This document shows positions 1-11,040 of a stretch of 64,000 nt of DNA, in pieces. Each line of letters opens with the position of its first letter. Within the stretch, counting starts at the first letter, position 1. Location of the stretch: contig OX579637.1 in NCBI GenBank assembly GCA_951230915.1, forward strand, positions 33,976,001 to 34,040,000. Direction: 5' to 3'. The DNA comes from Antitrichia curtipendula. Its lineage: Eukaryota > Streptophyta > Bryopsida > Hypnales > Leucodontaceae. The translations under genes and the position numbers were made by a program. Under the pieces are notes generated by a model. That model was given only the letters and a program-made list of their open reading frames with translations, was not told where the DNA came from and ran no database searches.

Positions 1-180
1 TTTATGCAAATCTCATGGTATGGATTTTATTCAAGAGAGTGGTTCTTTGGTGAATGAGGGAAATCAGTAAATGCCCTGTACATCCGCCGCCAGTCTTCCG
101 CCTAGCCCTATCCGCTCACATTACGTGGCCTCTGTTGCCTCCGGATGGCTAGCTCTTTTTTCTAATGAGTTTTGCTCCCA

Positions 181-269
181 ATGCATTGTTTTCTCTTCCG
201 ATGCTCTTCTTTTTCTTACCCGATGCATTGTTTTCTCTCCTGATGCTCTAGTCTTCTCTCCTGATCCTG
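181..269. repeat. Short pyrimidine-rich tandem repeat
   Basis: Two copies of a 28-bp unit (181-208 and 222-249, both beginning ATGCATTGTTTTCTCT) are followed by a partial third copy at 251-269. The tract lies in an open but compositionally biased stretch that looks like 5' leader or promoter DNA of whatever lies to its right. No protein is supported. Confidence 0.6.
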
Positions 270-352
270 TGCGTTTCGTGCCGCTGGTCTTCCAGAGTGG
301 ACAATTTCCCTTCTCCTTGTTGAGTGCAAGTCGGTGTTGTTGGCGGTGAGGC

Positions 353-930
353 ATGTCAGACGTTGGAGGAATTGCGGGAGCTGCAGGACCTTGGAGCAAG
401 TACGTGCTTTGCGACGTGCAGCGGGCTTGAAATCAAAAAGAATTGTTGTGCAGGTGAGTGTCTGCGTTTGAATGTTCTCACCAATTGGTAGTTTTTGGAA
501 ATGCAATCTTAGATTTTGCGCGTTGAGAGCAAGTAGCGGAAGAGGTATGTCTAGGCTGCAATAGTGCTGTTAGATTCTGCAATAGTGTTGTTAGCTTTGA
601 CATTGTGGACATTAGACAGCATATAGATGTTATCATTAGTTTCAATGAGTTTAGGAAAAATGCTACTAGCTTCCATTCAAGTTTTTTCCACCTCGTTCTA
701 TGTAGGCGTGTAAGTTTAAGCTATATTCATTGCGGCTCTTAGAGTTTGCTGCATAGTTAAAATTTACCAATTCCTGATGTTGATCTCTGCCGTTATATAT
801 CAGGAGTTAAGGCTGCGTTTTGTCCCGTACATTGAAGGTTGCTTTGGCCTTGACCACGTTGAAGATGAAGTATAGCAGGATAGTCATCACAACGTAGCGG
901 AGGCCTTCCAATTTGGAATGACAGGTAAGT
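353..930 (+). pseudogene. Candidate decayed 5' exons of an unrecognised gene
   Basis: An ATG at 353 opens 25 codons (MSDVGGIAGA...) that end in TGA at 428, just before a good donor (CAG/GTGAGT at 453/454). A second exon-like stretch at about 807-930 reads in one frame (ELRLRFVPYIEG..., then AEAFQFGM) with one TAG at 873-875, and ends in a GTAAGT donor. These could be the first exons of the locus whose later parts lie at 6.3-9.2 kb, separated by the family A insertion at about 1.4-5.2 kb; a copy of that locus's palindrome follows at 944. I recognise no domain. The link is inference from motif and orientation only. Confidence 0.2.
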
Positions 931-942
931 TGCTCTAAACTG

Positions 943-966
943 TATATCGTGAGATCTCAATATATT
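943..966. repeat. Palindromic GTGAGATCTCA motif, isolated left copy
   Basis: The sequence around ATCGTGAGATCTCAAT is the same near-palindrome that recurs at 5.3-9.3 kb. It sits on the far side of the family A insertion, which suggests that 0.9 kb and 5.3 kb were once close together. Confidence 0.6.
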
Positions 967-1397
967 ACCATTAAAGAGTTTTAGACCAGAACAGCACAGG
1001 TTTTAGAATTTGTAAGTTTTGACACCATAGTTGGCACGAAATCACAGAGAATTGTTTATTCTTCTGTTGATTGAAATTCTTTTGTTGACTTCAGCGTTGT
1101 TAGCAATGCAGGCATTATCTCGTGTAAACCATCCCTTGGATGTTGTCAAGGTGTCTTTGTAAGTAGTTGCAAACTTCAGGAAAGAGATAGCAAGATTGTA
1201 GAATGTACAATAATTAGAAGTCTGTAGTTTATAATCCACAGTGAAGAAGTTATTAAAACCCTATAACTGCACATTGCAAAATCCCATGATAATTATGGAG
1301 ATGAATATGTGCCAATGAATCCGCCAAATTAGATCAGCTTCACTCGTAATGGAACAACATCGTGGCATCAACTAGAGAGATGCATAATGGGTCAGCC

Positions 1398-2786
1398 CTA
1401 TTGTCGTAGCACAAGGAAGCACAAATCCTACCTTTAGGTGTTTTAAACGACAAAACACCCAAGATGACCCGTGTATCGTTCCCAAAGGACTTTAACTCGT
1501 AGTTTCCTCAAAATCACCGGAATGGAATCCGGAACAACAAACCAAGACAAAGAGGATCCGGAACGGAAACCCGGAAACACCCTCTTTGACACCCATACTC
1601 CAAAATACTGTATCTTCTGTTTCATACCACTTCACTAAACATGGAGGAGTGTCATAATCTTGTGCCTCTCCTTGTCTATAGTAACCATTTATTTCCCCGG
1701 GACGCGGATGCGGAGTCGGAAGGAGTGTCCAAACCTTGTTCCGAATCCGAATCCGAATCCGAATCCTGGACCTAGTAACCAGTAACCAATGTAGAAGTTT
1801 AACCTCTGGTTCAGAGGGATCAGCAATTATACTTAAGGAAGGATGCGTAAATCCTACCCTCCTTCGTGTTTAGAGTAGATGGAGTGCCACTAAAAGAGAA
1901 ATAACAAGAAAACCACAAGAAAACGGAATGCAAATTCTTCCTCACAACTGATCCGGGAGATTATTCCAGACTAGCAGGTCACTCAGGAAACCCCTACAAT
2001 CCCCACCTTACTACAATGACGAACCTATCCGGACAAGATCCCAAGAGTCAGACCTGGTACTTCGATAACTAGGGGATCCCAACTGTCTTCCTGTTCCTCT
2101 CTTCCGGATTCAGCAAAACCTCTCAGACGTCAGCCAGCGTACCTCTTCCACTCCCGGAAGATTCACCTAACCTAAGAATGGCTATCCTGCTCAGAAAACA
2201 CTTCAAGAAACTTCAACATCTAAAATTCCCGCCTACTACACAAAGATTTATCAACCAAGTCCTAATACTCCTGAAAACAGATCCAGACAGAATCCGGGGG
2301 TAATTCCTCCTCTCAAGTTTCCCCCACCAAGCCACTTGAACTAGCCGTGGTCAAAGCACCGCCTAACCCCTCACACAAGACCAAGACTTTTCAGACCAGT
2401 ACTCAATGGAGTTGAAATCCAAGCTCTCTTTGCAAGATAGAATATGAAAAACAAGATTATGAAACTTCCCGGAGTTGGAACTAACTCCCAACCCCTAAAT
2501 ACCAAACTGAAAGGAAACCCTAAAGGTCCCCAGAAATCCCAAAACAGGATTAGAGAATGACACGCGTCATTCCCTATCCACTAACTGTTGACTTTCCTAT
2601 CATCCTCCCTTTTCCGCAAAAAGTGGATCTCAGATCCGAAATTCCCGAAAAAGAGGAAGTCCAGGTGCATCCTCCTGGAAAGCACCTCACAAGTAGCTTT
2701 CTACCTATTTCCAACTCTGGTTTTCATCTAATTTCCTAAAATCCTTCCTAAATAACTTCCTTCCTACTTCCTAAGCCGCTTCCTAT
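1398..2786 (-). other. 3' non-coding part of family A element, copy 1
   Basis: This stretch lies downstream of the minus-strand family A gene. From 1398 it is clearly similar to 59979 onward (shared ATCCTACCTTTAGG, CACCCAAGATGAC, AGACCTGGTAC and AACTAGGGGATCCCAACT). Two separate loci starting at the same point imply that the mobile unit begins at about 1398. The stretch is rich in TCCGGA. No reverse transcriptase, integrase or tRNA primer site was seen. The bases between 967 and 1397 show nothing recognisable. Confidence 0.6.
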
Positions 2787-4692
2787 CTACTTCCTAAGCC
2801 GTTTAGGAGAAGGTTCCTCATACTTGGCGGATCCCTTCCTAGGCGGCTATACTCTACTTGCTGACGCCTTTCCACCAGTTGTCGTTTTCCCCTTGGACGG
2901 CGTCTGGGTCTTCCCCTTGAAACTCGCTGGAGAGATTGGTAATGGCTCAAATTCCTCTTCGGATCCGGATTCCGGATGAGACTCTGATCCGGAATCGGAT
3001 CGCGACTGGCCTTCCTCTTTCTCGGAATTACTTGGAGTCTCATCTTCCTCCGAATGGTGACTCTCTGAAGACACCTCCCTCGCCCTCTTTGGCGTAATCT
3101 TCCTCTTTGTCGTGTTGGGAGTATGAGAAGAGGGTTTAGAACCCTTACCCTTCGGTGTTTCTAAATCGGATTCCGACTTCTGGGTGCCTTCCTTCGATCC
3201 GGATCCGTGTGCAGATCCTTCCCTCGCCTTTGTCTTGGCCTTAGAGGAATCCTTCGCTGGTGTCTTCTTCTCTTTCCTTTGGAGGAGACATAATCTGAGT
3301 TGGCCGTATCGGCATCGTCTCCTTCCTCGTTTCCACCCTTGTCTTCCTCTCTGAACCCGGAAGGTATCCGGCCTGTTGGAGGGCTTCGCGGATCTCGTAC
3401 ATAAACTTTTCGACTGCCTCCGAGTACTCCGCCAAAACCATGACTGCCTTGGCTGCTGCTTTCGTACCAGCCTTGTGGATTTCCTCATCATAAAGCCGAG
3501 CTTTGTTTAACACATCCCCGGAATGGGATACAAAACTCCGTACCCTCTTTAGGATCTCATCAGACTTAGCTGACAGTTCTCTCGCTTCCTTACTCTTTTC
3601 CAAACTCTTTTCTAACTGCCGGTGAAGATCCTCATTCCTCTCAATCAGCTCCTTCACTTGAGTTTCCCACTTCCGGGCATCACTATCCCGGATCAGACCC
3701 TCTACTTTCTCTACTAGCTCAGATACCTTGATCCCACCAAGCAGTCCACATACCTTTTTCACTGCGCCTCTCTCCGTGTCTAGCTCTTCCCGGATCACCT
3801 CTAGATCCAAAATAACCCTCCCCAGTGGATCCTCTCTCTGGACTTCCGAATCCGGAGTGTTCATTCTATCCCTCTGGGGTCCTTTCTCCTTAAAAGAGGC
3901 TGGGATCCGCTCTGACACTGTCTTCCGTTTGGAAGACCCTTTCTTCCTCTCGGATGAACCCCTCCCGGATTCCTCATCTGGTCCTCTCTTCTTCTCTCTT
4001 TCCTCACTCTCTTGGGGTGGGGTTATGTTCAATTTTACCAAGGTTGCTGCTGCCTTGTAAACCGTCTTCTCAGAGTTCCTCAGCGTACCTAGATAATCAT
4101 ACAAGTGGAAGAGGAAAGGCCCAATTGGGGTTGCCTTCGTGTTCCCTAAAGAGATGACCATCTTCCCGACCAAGTCTTTCACTATTCCTGCCCAGAAGAT
4201 TTTCCTCTCTCCACTCAACGCTCCAAAGATTGTATTAGCCCAAGTGACTGTGATCCGGTTTGGATGCTCCGGATACAAAATCGGGACTACAAACTCCAGC
4301 ATCCTCCTTTCTCTCCCTATCTTACAATCAGCTACTGCGTAGCCGTCCTTAGCATGGGGAAGATTAGAAAATTTACCTTCCGCGAACTTGTCCGTCCGCA
4401 AAGCCATCCCTTCTCCCGGACGCGGAAAGTCATACACCTTCTTCCACGTCTCAATCGTCCACTTTCCGGGCAGAGCACGATTTGTCTTCACCCACTCGTT
4501 GGACTATCCGCTCAGCAACTCCTGGATCATCTCCTCACTCTTCAAACTCCAAGGGCGACTAAGAAACCCCGCTACTCCGATTTGACTGAGATCCTCCTCC
4601 AACTGTTTCTTCTCTCTCTCATCCTTCGGAATGGCTGGAAAGATGTTCTTGATCTTTAGCGCTCCAGAACCACTGCCTTCCGCCTTCACCAT
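2787..4692 (-). pseudogene. Family A coiled-coil protein, copy 1 (broken)
   Basis: An uncharacterised protein, about 630 codons if the breaks are ignored. The ATG at 4692 opens an N-terminal domain (FPAIPKDEREKKQL..., then SRPWSLKSEEM). An in-frame TAG at 4504-4506 interrupts it. The same frame continues to 3241 with PGKWTIETWKKVYDF, KDGYAVADC, VPILYPEHP, NTIFGALSGERK and PFLFHLYDYLG, then a long charged Lys/Glu coiled coil. A one-base frameshift near 3280 moves into an acidic/basic Ser-rich tail (frame ending 2847), where another TAG (2847-2849) precedes a last stretch PPRKGSAKYEEP...PKRLRK. Three other copies occur in this window (57.1, 61.0-61.6 and 62.2 kb), so it is a dispersed family. 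The architecture (globular domain, coiled coil, basic tail) would suit a gag-like or nuclear structural protein, but that is speculation. Confidence 0.65.
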
Positions 4693-5330
4693 CTTTCCCT
4701 CAGATATCTGTCTTCCACTACAAACCTCGCACAGTCCCTCAGAAACTACAGGCGATTGGATCCTTCCTCTCTACCGGATCCGGAAACTCTGAACTTGCTT
4801 TCCTCTCACACCTTGGCAATTCCAAACAACTCCAAGCGCTCGAGGGGTGCTAAAAACATCAGAACGAGAAAGGAGAGTGGAAGTCCTAACCCTTGGGGCA
4901 TCTTCCTCTACTTCGTTCCTAACCGTTTAGGTTTCCCGTTTCCGCCGTAATCTTGGGAGGATCTGACCGTTGAACGGTCATACCTAATTTCCGGTAGAGC
5001 CGTTGGATTCAAGAAATGCTCTACTGGCTTCCGGTAGATCCCGCAGCCTCTTCCGGTACGTGTCTGCATCCTATCTCCTCATTTCGAGATATTCCCGGGT
5101 ACTGATCCGAATCCTCTTCCGGTTCCGGTTCCCAATAAAAACAGGAAGTCTTAACTTCCTGTTAACATGATTATCTCTCTACTACTATACCTATTGAACG
5201 GGAATGTTAATCTTGATAAGATTCCTGGTTTACACCTTTACAAACCCCAAAAAATGTACCAATACTAATTCATTCCCCCATCTTTCTAGGTATTTAGGCT
5301 AATCTTCACATTTTGGTCTACGACACCTAT
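4693..5330 (-). promoter_or_regulatory. 5' flank of family A copy 1
   Basis: About 0.5 kb upstream of the family A start codon on the minus strand, with repeated TTCCGG and GGATCC words up to about 5150. After 5170 the composition becomes AT-rich and resembles the surrounding locus, so the element probably ends at about 5.15-5.3 kb. I found no convincing TATA box and no clear target duplication. Confidence 0.35.
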
Positions 5331-6026
5331 TAGGAGATCCCACGATGCAGTATTCATTAGAGTAGGCCGGCTGGGTAATTTAGGACAGTTAATCTGCATA
5401 GGATGTCCGGTCAATGAATGTATTTGCATTCAAATCATCGTGAGATCCCCTGATAACCAAGAGACATCAAGGAAATGTGGGAAATAAGATACTCAATCAA
5501 TTGAAAAAGCAACCGCATAACCCTAAATCTCAATCTTGAGACGTAAGCCGTAGTATATAAGAGAGATTATCGTGAGAGCTCACGATAACGGAACATGAGT
5601 GGTATCCTAAAATACCATAGTTTATTGTAGTCTGATCCAATTAGAGTTGCTCCCCATATAGTGATTGTATCGTGAGATACCCTAATAACCAAGGTGAACC
5701 AAGAGATAGTGAAAAATAAGAGGTTTGGTCATAAGCGTGCAACCCGGTAGTATGAATGAGGCCATATCGTGAGATCTCACAATGACGATCTGTGACAGGC
5801 ATTTCAAGAAATACATGCTGTACTTCTGCCGTGAAATGTGCCTGCGGAGCATTAATTTTTGTAGTGCGTTGAATAAAGAGTTGTCACCGTTATAGTGATT
5901 GCATCATGAGATCCCCTGATGATGTTCATGTAGGAACTCGCCGGTTCCATTCGAAGCCGTAGTGTCGTGATAATTGATCCATAGATGTTGTATAGTATAA
6001 GCAGACATCCTGATATCTCCCGATGA
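5331..6026. repeat. Cluster of seven palindromic GTGAGATCYC motifs
   Basis: Near-palindromes of about 20 bp occur at 5331-5348, 5435-5455, 5568-5589, 5668-5688, 5764-5785, 5901-5923 and 6009-6026. The consensus is roughly ATCGTGAGATCYCMYGATGA. The copy at 5568-5589 is almost a perfect inverted repeat (TTATCGTGAGAGCTCACGATAA with one break); others end CCCCTGATGA instead of CTCACGATGA. Spacing is irregular at about 90-130 bp, with unrelated DNA between, so this is not a simple tandem satellite and not a CRISPR array. The intervening sequence shows no clear coding potential. Confidence 0.75.
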
Positions 6027-6075
6027 TTTTGGATATGGACCTATATAGATGACCCTCTGATCTAACACTTCCTAT

Positions 6076-6293
6076 CACTAGAAGAAAACTGCGTTACATT
6101 CCTTGAAAACACGTCACTTTGTTTTTGTTGAGTTCTTGTTTCAAAACGCAGTCAAAACATAGTCAAAAAGCAAAAAATGCAGGAAAACGCAGAAAAGTGC
6201 ATTTTTTAGCTTTTCCACTTCGTTTTGAAACAAGAACTCAACAAAAACAAAGTGACGTGTCTTCAAGGAATGTAACACAATTTTCTTCTAGTG
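6076..6293. mobile_element. CACTA-type foldback MITE with TAT target duplication
   Basis: The 218-bp unit begins CACTAGAAGAAAA and ends TTTTCTTCTAGTG, with arms of about 75 bp pairing almost completely (shared GTTACATTCCTTGAA, CGTCACTTTG and TTGAGTTCTTGTTTC). It is flanked by TAT on both sides (6073-6075 and 6294-6296). CACTA termini and a 3-bp duplication are the hallmarks of CACTA/EnSpm-derived non-autonomous elements. It sits just upstream of the ParB-like pseudogene. Confidence 0.85.
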
Positions 6294-6344
6294 TATGATA
6301 TGTAATGCTGCAATGATGCACAAACGCAAGACATTCCTGAAGAC

Positions 6345-8352
6345 TTGAGCACAAAGAAGCTTGCAGCCTTTGTCGACTACTGGATACACTCTTTCGAATA
6401 CATTGGAGATCACAATCCGGTGGCAGTTTTTCGATGCAGCCTTAGCGTCACGGAGTGGTGGCTCGAGTTTGTGATAGAAGACGACAAGGCACTCATTGTC
6501 CCGATGTTGAGGCATGTCAACAGGGTGCACAAACCAACTGGGCTAAATGTCACGGAGATGCAGGGAATTGATGGAGATGCAATTCTTGTCGTTGTGGAGG
6601 AGAAGATACCAAAGAGTGACTAGTTCATCACTTACGGGTTAATCCTAGACTACGCTAAGCTCAACATGACAAAGTGCAAATCCATGACAGACAAATCCTT
6701 GCTATTCTGTAGAAGCAGCTCATCTCCCCGTTGGAGTGTGGCTGAAACAAAATCTCAATGGGATTTGATTGACGAGGATCGGATCAATGTAGAAGCTTCC
6801 CAGGGTCCAGTTGTACATAGTACTCTCACCAAACCATCTCCGAAGAAGAAGGCCAAGAAGCGCAAGTCAGCTGCCGAAGCTCTAAGAGACAAAGAGCAAG
6901 AAGAAGTCTCATCATCTGGAAAAAAGCAAAAGGTAGGGACCGAGCTATCTATTCATGTGTGCGTGAATATGGAGGAGACCGAAATCAAGAAGTTGTCCAA
7001 GGACAACATGAACAAGATGAAGAAGTTGTATGACACCCATTTCACGGAGTTGTACCAATGGGAGAAGAAGCCATTCTGCAATGCGGCCGGGAATCCAATC
7101 CGCGTACACTACGATTGCTTGCATGAGGCTCCCCTCGGAATTCTCATGTACAGAGGGATTGAGCAAAGCTGCCTTGAAAGGATAACAAACAAGGCGAGAA
7201 TTGCACCTGACTTCAACTTAGATAGTAGAGTTATAATGGTGCTCCCTATCGCGCGCAGTCCTTACGGGGACAAGAAGAAGGCCGACTTTTACAAAGAGGA
7301 GCCCGACAAGGCCATTTTCAGCGCAAAGACTCAGTACCTCATTATAAGGGGATAGCACACTGTGAGGGCGTACAAGAATCTGGTGAGAGTTGACAAGATT
7401 GCAGAGGCCGACAAAAAGTTAGCAATGACATTCAACATAGTACCCATTTTTGCCAAAAAGGAGAACTTTGGTAACGTGTTGTTGCTTTCACGAGCCTTCA
7501 ACCAAAATCTCGCTGGCAAACAGAAAGAGCAGTGCTTCACGAAGCAACTAATCAACGCCAAGATCAAATGGAGAGACATGGATAGCCCGCAACCAACACT
7601 CATGGGCAGACAACACGATAAGAAGTATCTGGTAAGAGTGATGTCAAATCCCTTCATTTGGTCGGACCACTACAGAATGCAGTCAACATTTACAATAACG
7701 TGGGATCCCCTGATGTTAATGTAGCTCTCAATTTAGGATACTAAAATTGTCTACTTTAATATGAAATGTCCACTTTGAATTCTGAAGTACACGATGTCTT
7801 TCTTCAGGCTAGTTTATCATTGTGAGATCTCCTGATGGTTTAGTGCTGTACACAATCCTGTACTAATAGTCCGATTGTGATTCTAGTCTTGAGCAGGCAT
7901 TTCATCCGTCCCTTGTGACAATCTTCACGGATCAGAAGCCGAAAGACAACAAGGAGCTGAGGATTCCACTTGCCTTTCTCGAGGATGACAAGGATGTTGA
8001 TAGATGGATTAAAATCAAGGAGAAGTACATGACGGGGTTGCTTCCAGACACCGCGGGGTCAGTCAATGAGACCGGATCTCTGAAGCGCAAGCCCCTTACT
8101 GCAAACAATTTCAAGACGTTGTATGGGCTTCGAGCGGAAGACATCAACTACCTTTCAAGGCTCGTGGAAGAAAAGAAGGTTTCCGTGAAGAGGTCCAAGG
8201 TGAAGACCCCGAAACCCCTCACGACTCTTGCTTTGGTAGGCGCCAGGGAGTGCCTCATTCGGGGGATGAAGAACAAGTCGATGCTACACTACAAGAAGCA
8301 TCCACTACCTAGCAAGAAGCCGGAGTACAAACCATACTCTGCAACTAAGTAG
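6345..8352 (+). pseudogene. ParB-like multi-exon pseudogene
   Basis: Coding blocks at 6345-6623, 6666-7355, 7356-7724 and 7915-8352 read as one decayed protein. The middle has a lysine-rich nuclear-localisation-like run (KPSPKKKAKKRKS) followed by a globular region. The block YLIIRG-stop-HTVRAYKNL at about 7335-7385 looks like the ParB-like core (V)xxGxH(R/T)xxA, with the Gln of G-Q-H-T replaced by TAG at 7353-7355. Another TAG at 6621-6623 interrupts a frame that otherwise continues. The gap 7725-7914 holds two palindromic motifs and is probably an intron. The block 7915-8352 is basic (VSVKRSKVKTPKPLT) and ends in TAG. The FCP1-like exon follows at 8581, so both may belong to one gene. The ParB assignment rests on a short motif only. 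Confidence 0.45.
7697..7837. repeat. Two palindromic GATC motifs in a probable intron
   Basis: AACGTGGGATCCCCTGATG (7697-7715) and ATCATTGTGAGATCTCCTGATG (7816-7837, with one base between words) belong to the palindrome family described at 5331-6026. They lie between two coding blocks of the ParB-like pseudogene. Confidence 0.6.
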
Positions 8353-8580
8353 GACGACTTTGCAAAAGAGAAGGGAATAAATCGCAAACAATCTTGAATA
8401 AGGGGCACCGTCACGAGAAGTTCTGAAAGTACCGGAGAGCGATGTACGGAAGCCGACGAGAAATGAGACGGAAGACGTCACAGGTGCTTGAGGTGCTCTA
8501 CTATTTCATTCAATGGTATCTTGTTTCTAAGCTATGTCTTTTTAATTGATTCTAACTACAGGTTCTCTTGCCTTTTGCAG

Positions 8581-9191
8581 AGCTTGGAATGCCTTCCTTG
8601 CCTGTGGCAAAGTCATCGAGAGAGGTAGTTTTCAGACGGTACTCTGTGGTCCTTAACCTCAATGGGCTTCTTCTTCACAAATCTTTTGATGATCTTAATT
8701 GATGCAAGAGTGTACCCCGTCTAGGTGTTGTAGCGTTCCTTGACTGGTTGCGTAGATATGCAGACATTGCGTTCTACAACAACGCTTCGAGACGGAATGT
8801 GAGGTCTCTATTGGATACCTTGCTGCTGCCCATCTCATTTAAAGCAACGGATATCATTGTTCTCTCGCAGGAGGAATGCACGGAGTCGTCCTTTAGAGAC
8901 TGCCGCAATCCAAATAAGCCCTACTTTTTGAAGGATCTGACCACCTTTGCCAGTATCGCGGAATTGAATTCCTTAGACAATATTCTTCTAATTGATGGCA
9001 GTCTGATTAAGAACCTCCTAAATAATCCATGCATCGCCGTTCACCCGAGAACATGGGCCAGTGATACAAGGGACCACTTTTTGGAAGGGAAGCTAGAGCC
9101 ATGGCTTTAGGGCTTATTTCTTGTCAGGCAAGATTGTCGTCTCCTACGTCATGAACCATCCACTTCTAGGTGGTCAGAGGTCGGAGAATAA
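8581..9191 (+). pseudogene. FCP1/NLI-type phosphatase-like domain, copy 1
   Basis: A splice acceptor (TTTTGCAG at 8573-8580) opens one continuous frame to TAA at 9189. It carries the landmarks of the HAD-superfamily CTD-phosphatase/NLI-interacting-factor domain in order: YSVVLNLNGLLLH (equivalent of the DLNGxLL catalytic loop, first Asp changed to Asn), RLGVVAFLDWL (RPGxxxFLxWL), DIAFYNNASRRNV, DIIVLSQEECTE, KPYFLKDLTTF, NILLIDGSLIKNLLNNP and LEPWL. TGA at 8700-8702 and TAG at 9108-9110 interrupt the frame. Loss of the nucleophilic Asp and the two stops indicate a dead copy. A relative with the Asp retained lies at 50.84-51.42 kb on the minus strand. Such phosphatases normally dephosphorylate the RNA polymerase II tail or related nuclear substrates. 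Confidence 0.7.
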
Positions 9192-9263
9192 GCTTTCTAA
9201 ACTGGCAAAGAGTGTTTTGGGTAGAATTCCTAAATAGAGCTGTTTTTTTATACTGGGTAGGCG

Positions 9264-9286
9264 TTATCAGGAGATCTCACAATGAT
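9264..9286. repeat. Palindromic GATC motif, right-most copy
   Basis: TTATCAGGAGATCTCACAAT is the same family as the motifs at 5331-6026, here in the opposite arrangement (CAGGAG arm first). A half-copy (GGTCTCACGAT) follows at 9318-9328. It lies just after the FCP1-like pseudogene. Confidence 0.6.
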
Positions 9287-9329
9287 ATTTGGGACTTGTA
9301 TATAAGAAAAGATAGTAGGTCTCACGATT

Positions 9330-11040
9330 TTTGTAGAACATATTGTAATCATAGTAAATGCAACTTCTATCTGAAATTGGGCCCAAAGTCCAAAACTAGT
9401 TAAATAGGGCATTTGATACTTATGTTAGTAGACTAGTCTTTTTTGGATTCAAGTTAAATGGGATTTTGCATTCAGATGTTTTGAGATATTTGCATACTAA
9501 TGTTATATTGTTTCTATTATGATTTTATGGCAGTATGATAAATGTTGATTTCTATAATATATAAAATTGTTGTTATTGCATAATTATAAAATGTATTTTG
9601 CATCATTTTAATTGTAAGTTTGTAGTGCATATCTATTTCATATTCAAACTGGATATCAAGAAAGGATTGTTACTCTATATGCAAATGCCAAAATGAAGTA
9701 TGAAAAATTTCTAATGTAAACACCAAACTCCAATGTAAGATGTAGAATCCCAATTGGTAGTTTATTGTACTAATATTTTTATTTAGCAAATAAATAACTA
9801 TATTTTGACAAGAAAGTCTGAATTTGAAGTTGTTTCTCAATTTTATTAAATGTATCAATTTAAAAATCACTTCATCTATTATTTTTTAGATTAATAATGA
9901 TTAAAAATAATTCTAAATGTAAATTGTAATATCTTTTTTTTTTTGAAGTACTTGATAAAAAATTAATATGTATCTTGGCATATTAAAGTTTCAATTTATA
10001 GAAGTTTTACAATTTACTGTACATTTATTACAATCAAAATTGAGAAGGAAATTAAAATGGGACTCCAATTTGTCTCATTTTAATAAATAAAGCCTTGAAT
10101 GGTCCACTTTAAGGTAGATTTGGAGAGAAGGAAGCAAGACATGAGAATATGTGCCTTTTGTGACAATAATTATAATGGTCACAATGAAGATAAAGAAGAT
10201 GCTCTAGAGATGCCAAATATAATGGGTGGTTGGTCAACTAGAAGAAATGAAGATGAATACAATATAGCACCAAATATAAATGAAAGTGCACAATAAGTGG
10301 CTATTGTAAGAAAAAAATAAAAATAAAATGCAAAAAGAATAAACAAAGATGAAGCATATGCAACATAAAAACCATCTCCAAGGAAGATTCAAAGAGGAGG
10401 AGCCTCTAATGGTGGGGTCCATTGAAAAATGGGCATCCAACCTTTGCATCTATTCTTAATTGGACTTTATTGGCAAATTTTGGTTGTAAGTAATAACCTC
10501 GAGTGTCATCAAAACTCTCTTCTTCTAAAGTGTATTTTATTAAACTAAATTTATTGATATGTGCATTATTGACATAATTAGTCTCAATTTTAAATATGTT
10601 ACTACAGAACACTCTAAAGTACTCCTTTAGAAGGCATGGTGCACATCACACAAATAGATCTAAGAATTCACAAGAATGAGCTAATACTAATGAACTTTTA
10701 ATGAAACAAAAAGACAAAAGACAAAAGAGGTAGCAAGCAATAATTCAACCATTCATCGTAAACATTAGAGAAGTTAATGAAGGAAGACCAAATACATATG
10801 GTGTTGTAGATGCAATATGTGTGGGCCCTAGATTATCCACCTTTGGTAATAAAGCAAACACCGACCAGGTTCTATGCTTTTATCCATTTTTTTAATATAT
10901 GGGGGTGTTGTAAGCGCGGTTCATTGTGCCTTCCAAGCAATGGATCTTTTTTGCTAACGTTTCGTAAGTGTCATGGATGGGCAGCAAAAAAAACTAGAAA
11001 TGCATGTGGTAACTCACAGGCTAACTACAATGATCAAGGG
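9330..11040. other. AT-rich DNA without recognisable genes
   Basis: Strongly AT-rich with homopolymer runs. Short open frames (for example 10099-10296) are isolated, low in complexity and lack neighbours, so I do not call them genes. No terminal repeats or transposase motifs were seen. Confidence 0.5.

Noticed and set aside
1398..5170. LTR retrotransposon for family A
   Set aside because: No reverse transcriptase, integrase, RNase H, primer-binding site or LTR pair could be found around any of the four copies. Kept as an unclassified dispersed family.
5331..9286. CRISPR-like array of palindromes
   Set aside because: Spacers are irregular, long and overlap coding blocks, and the host is eukaryotic.
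10099..10296. 65-codon frame with CAFC and charged residues
   Set aside because: Isolated in AT-rich DNA, with no splice partners or homology by eye.
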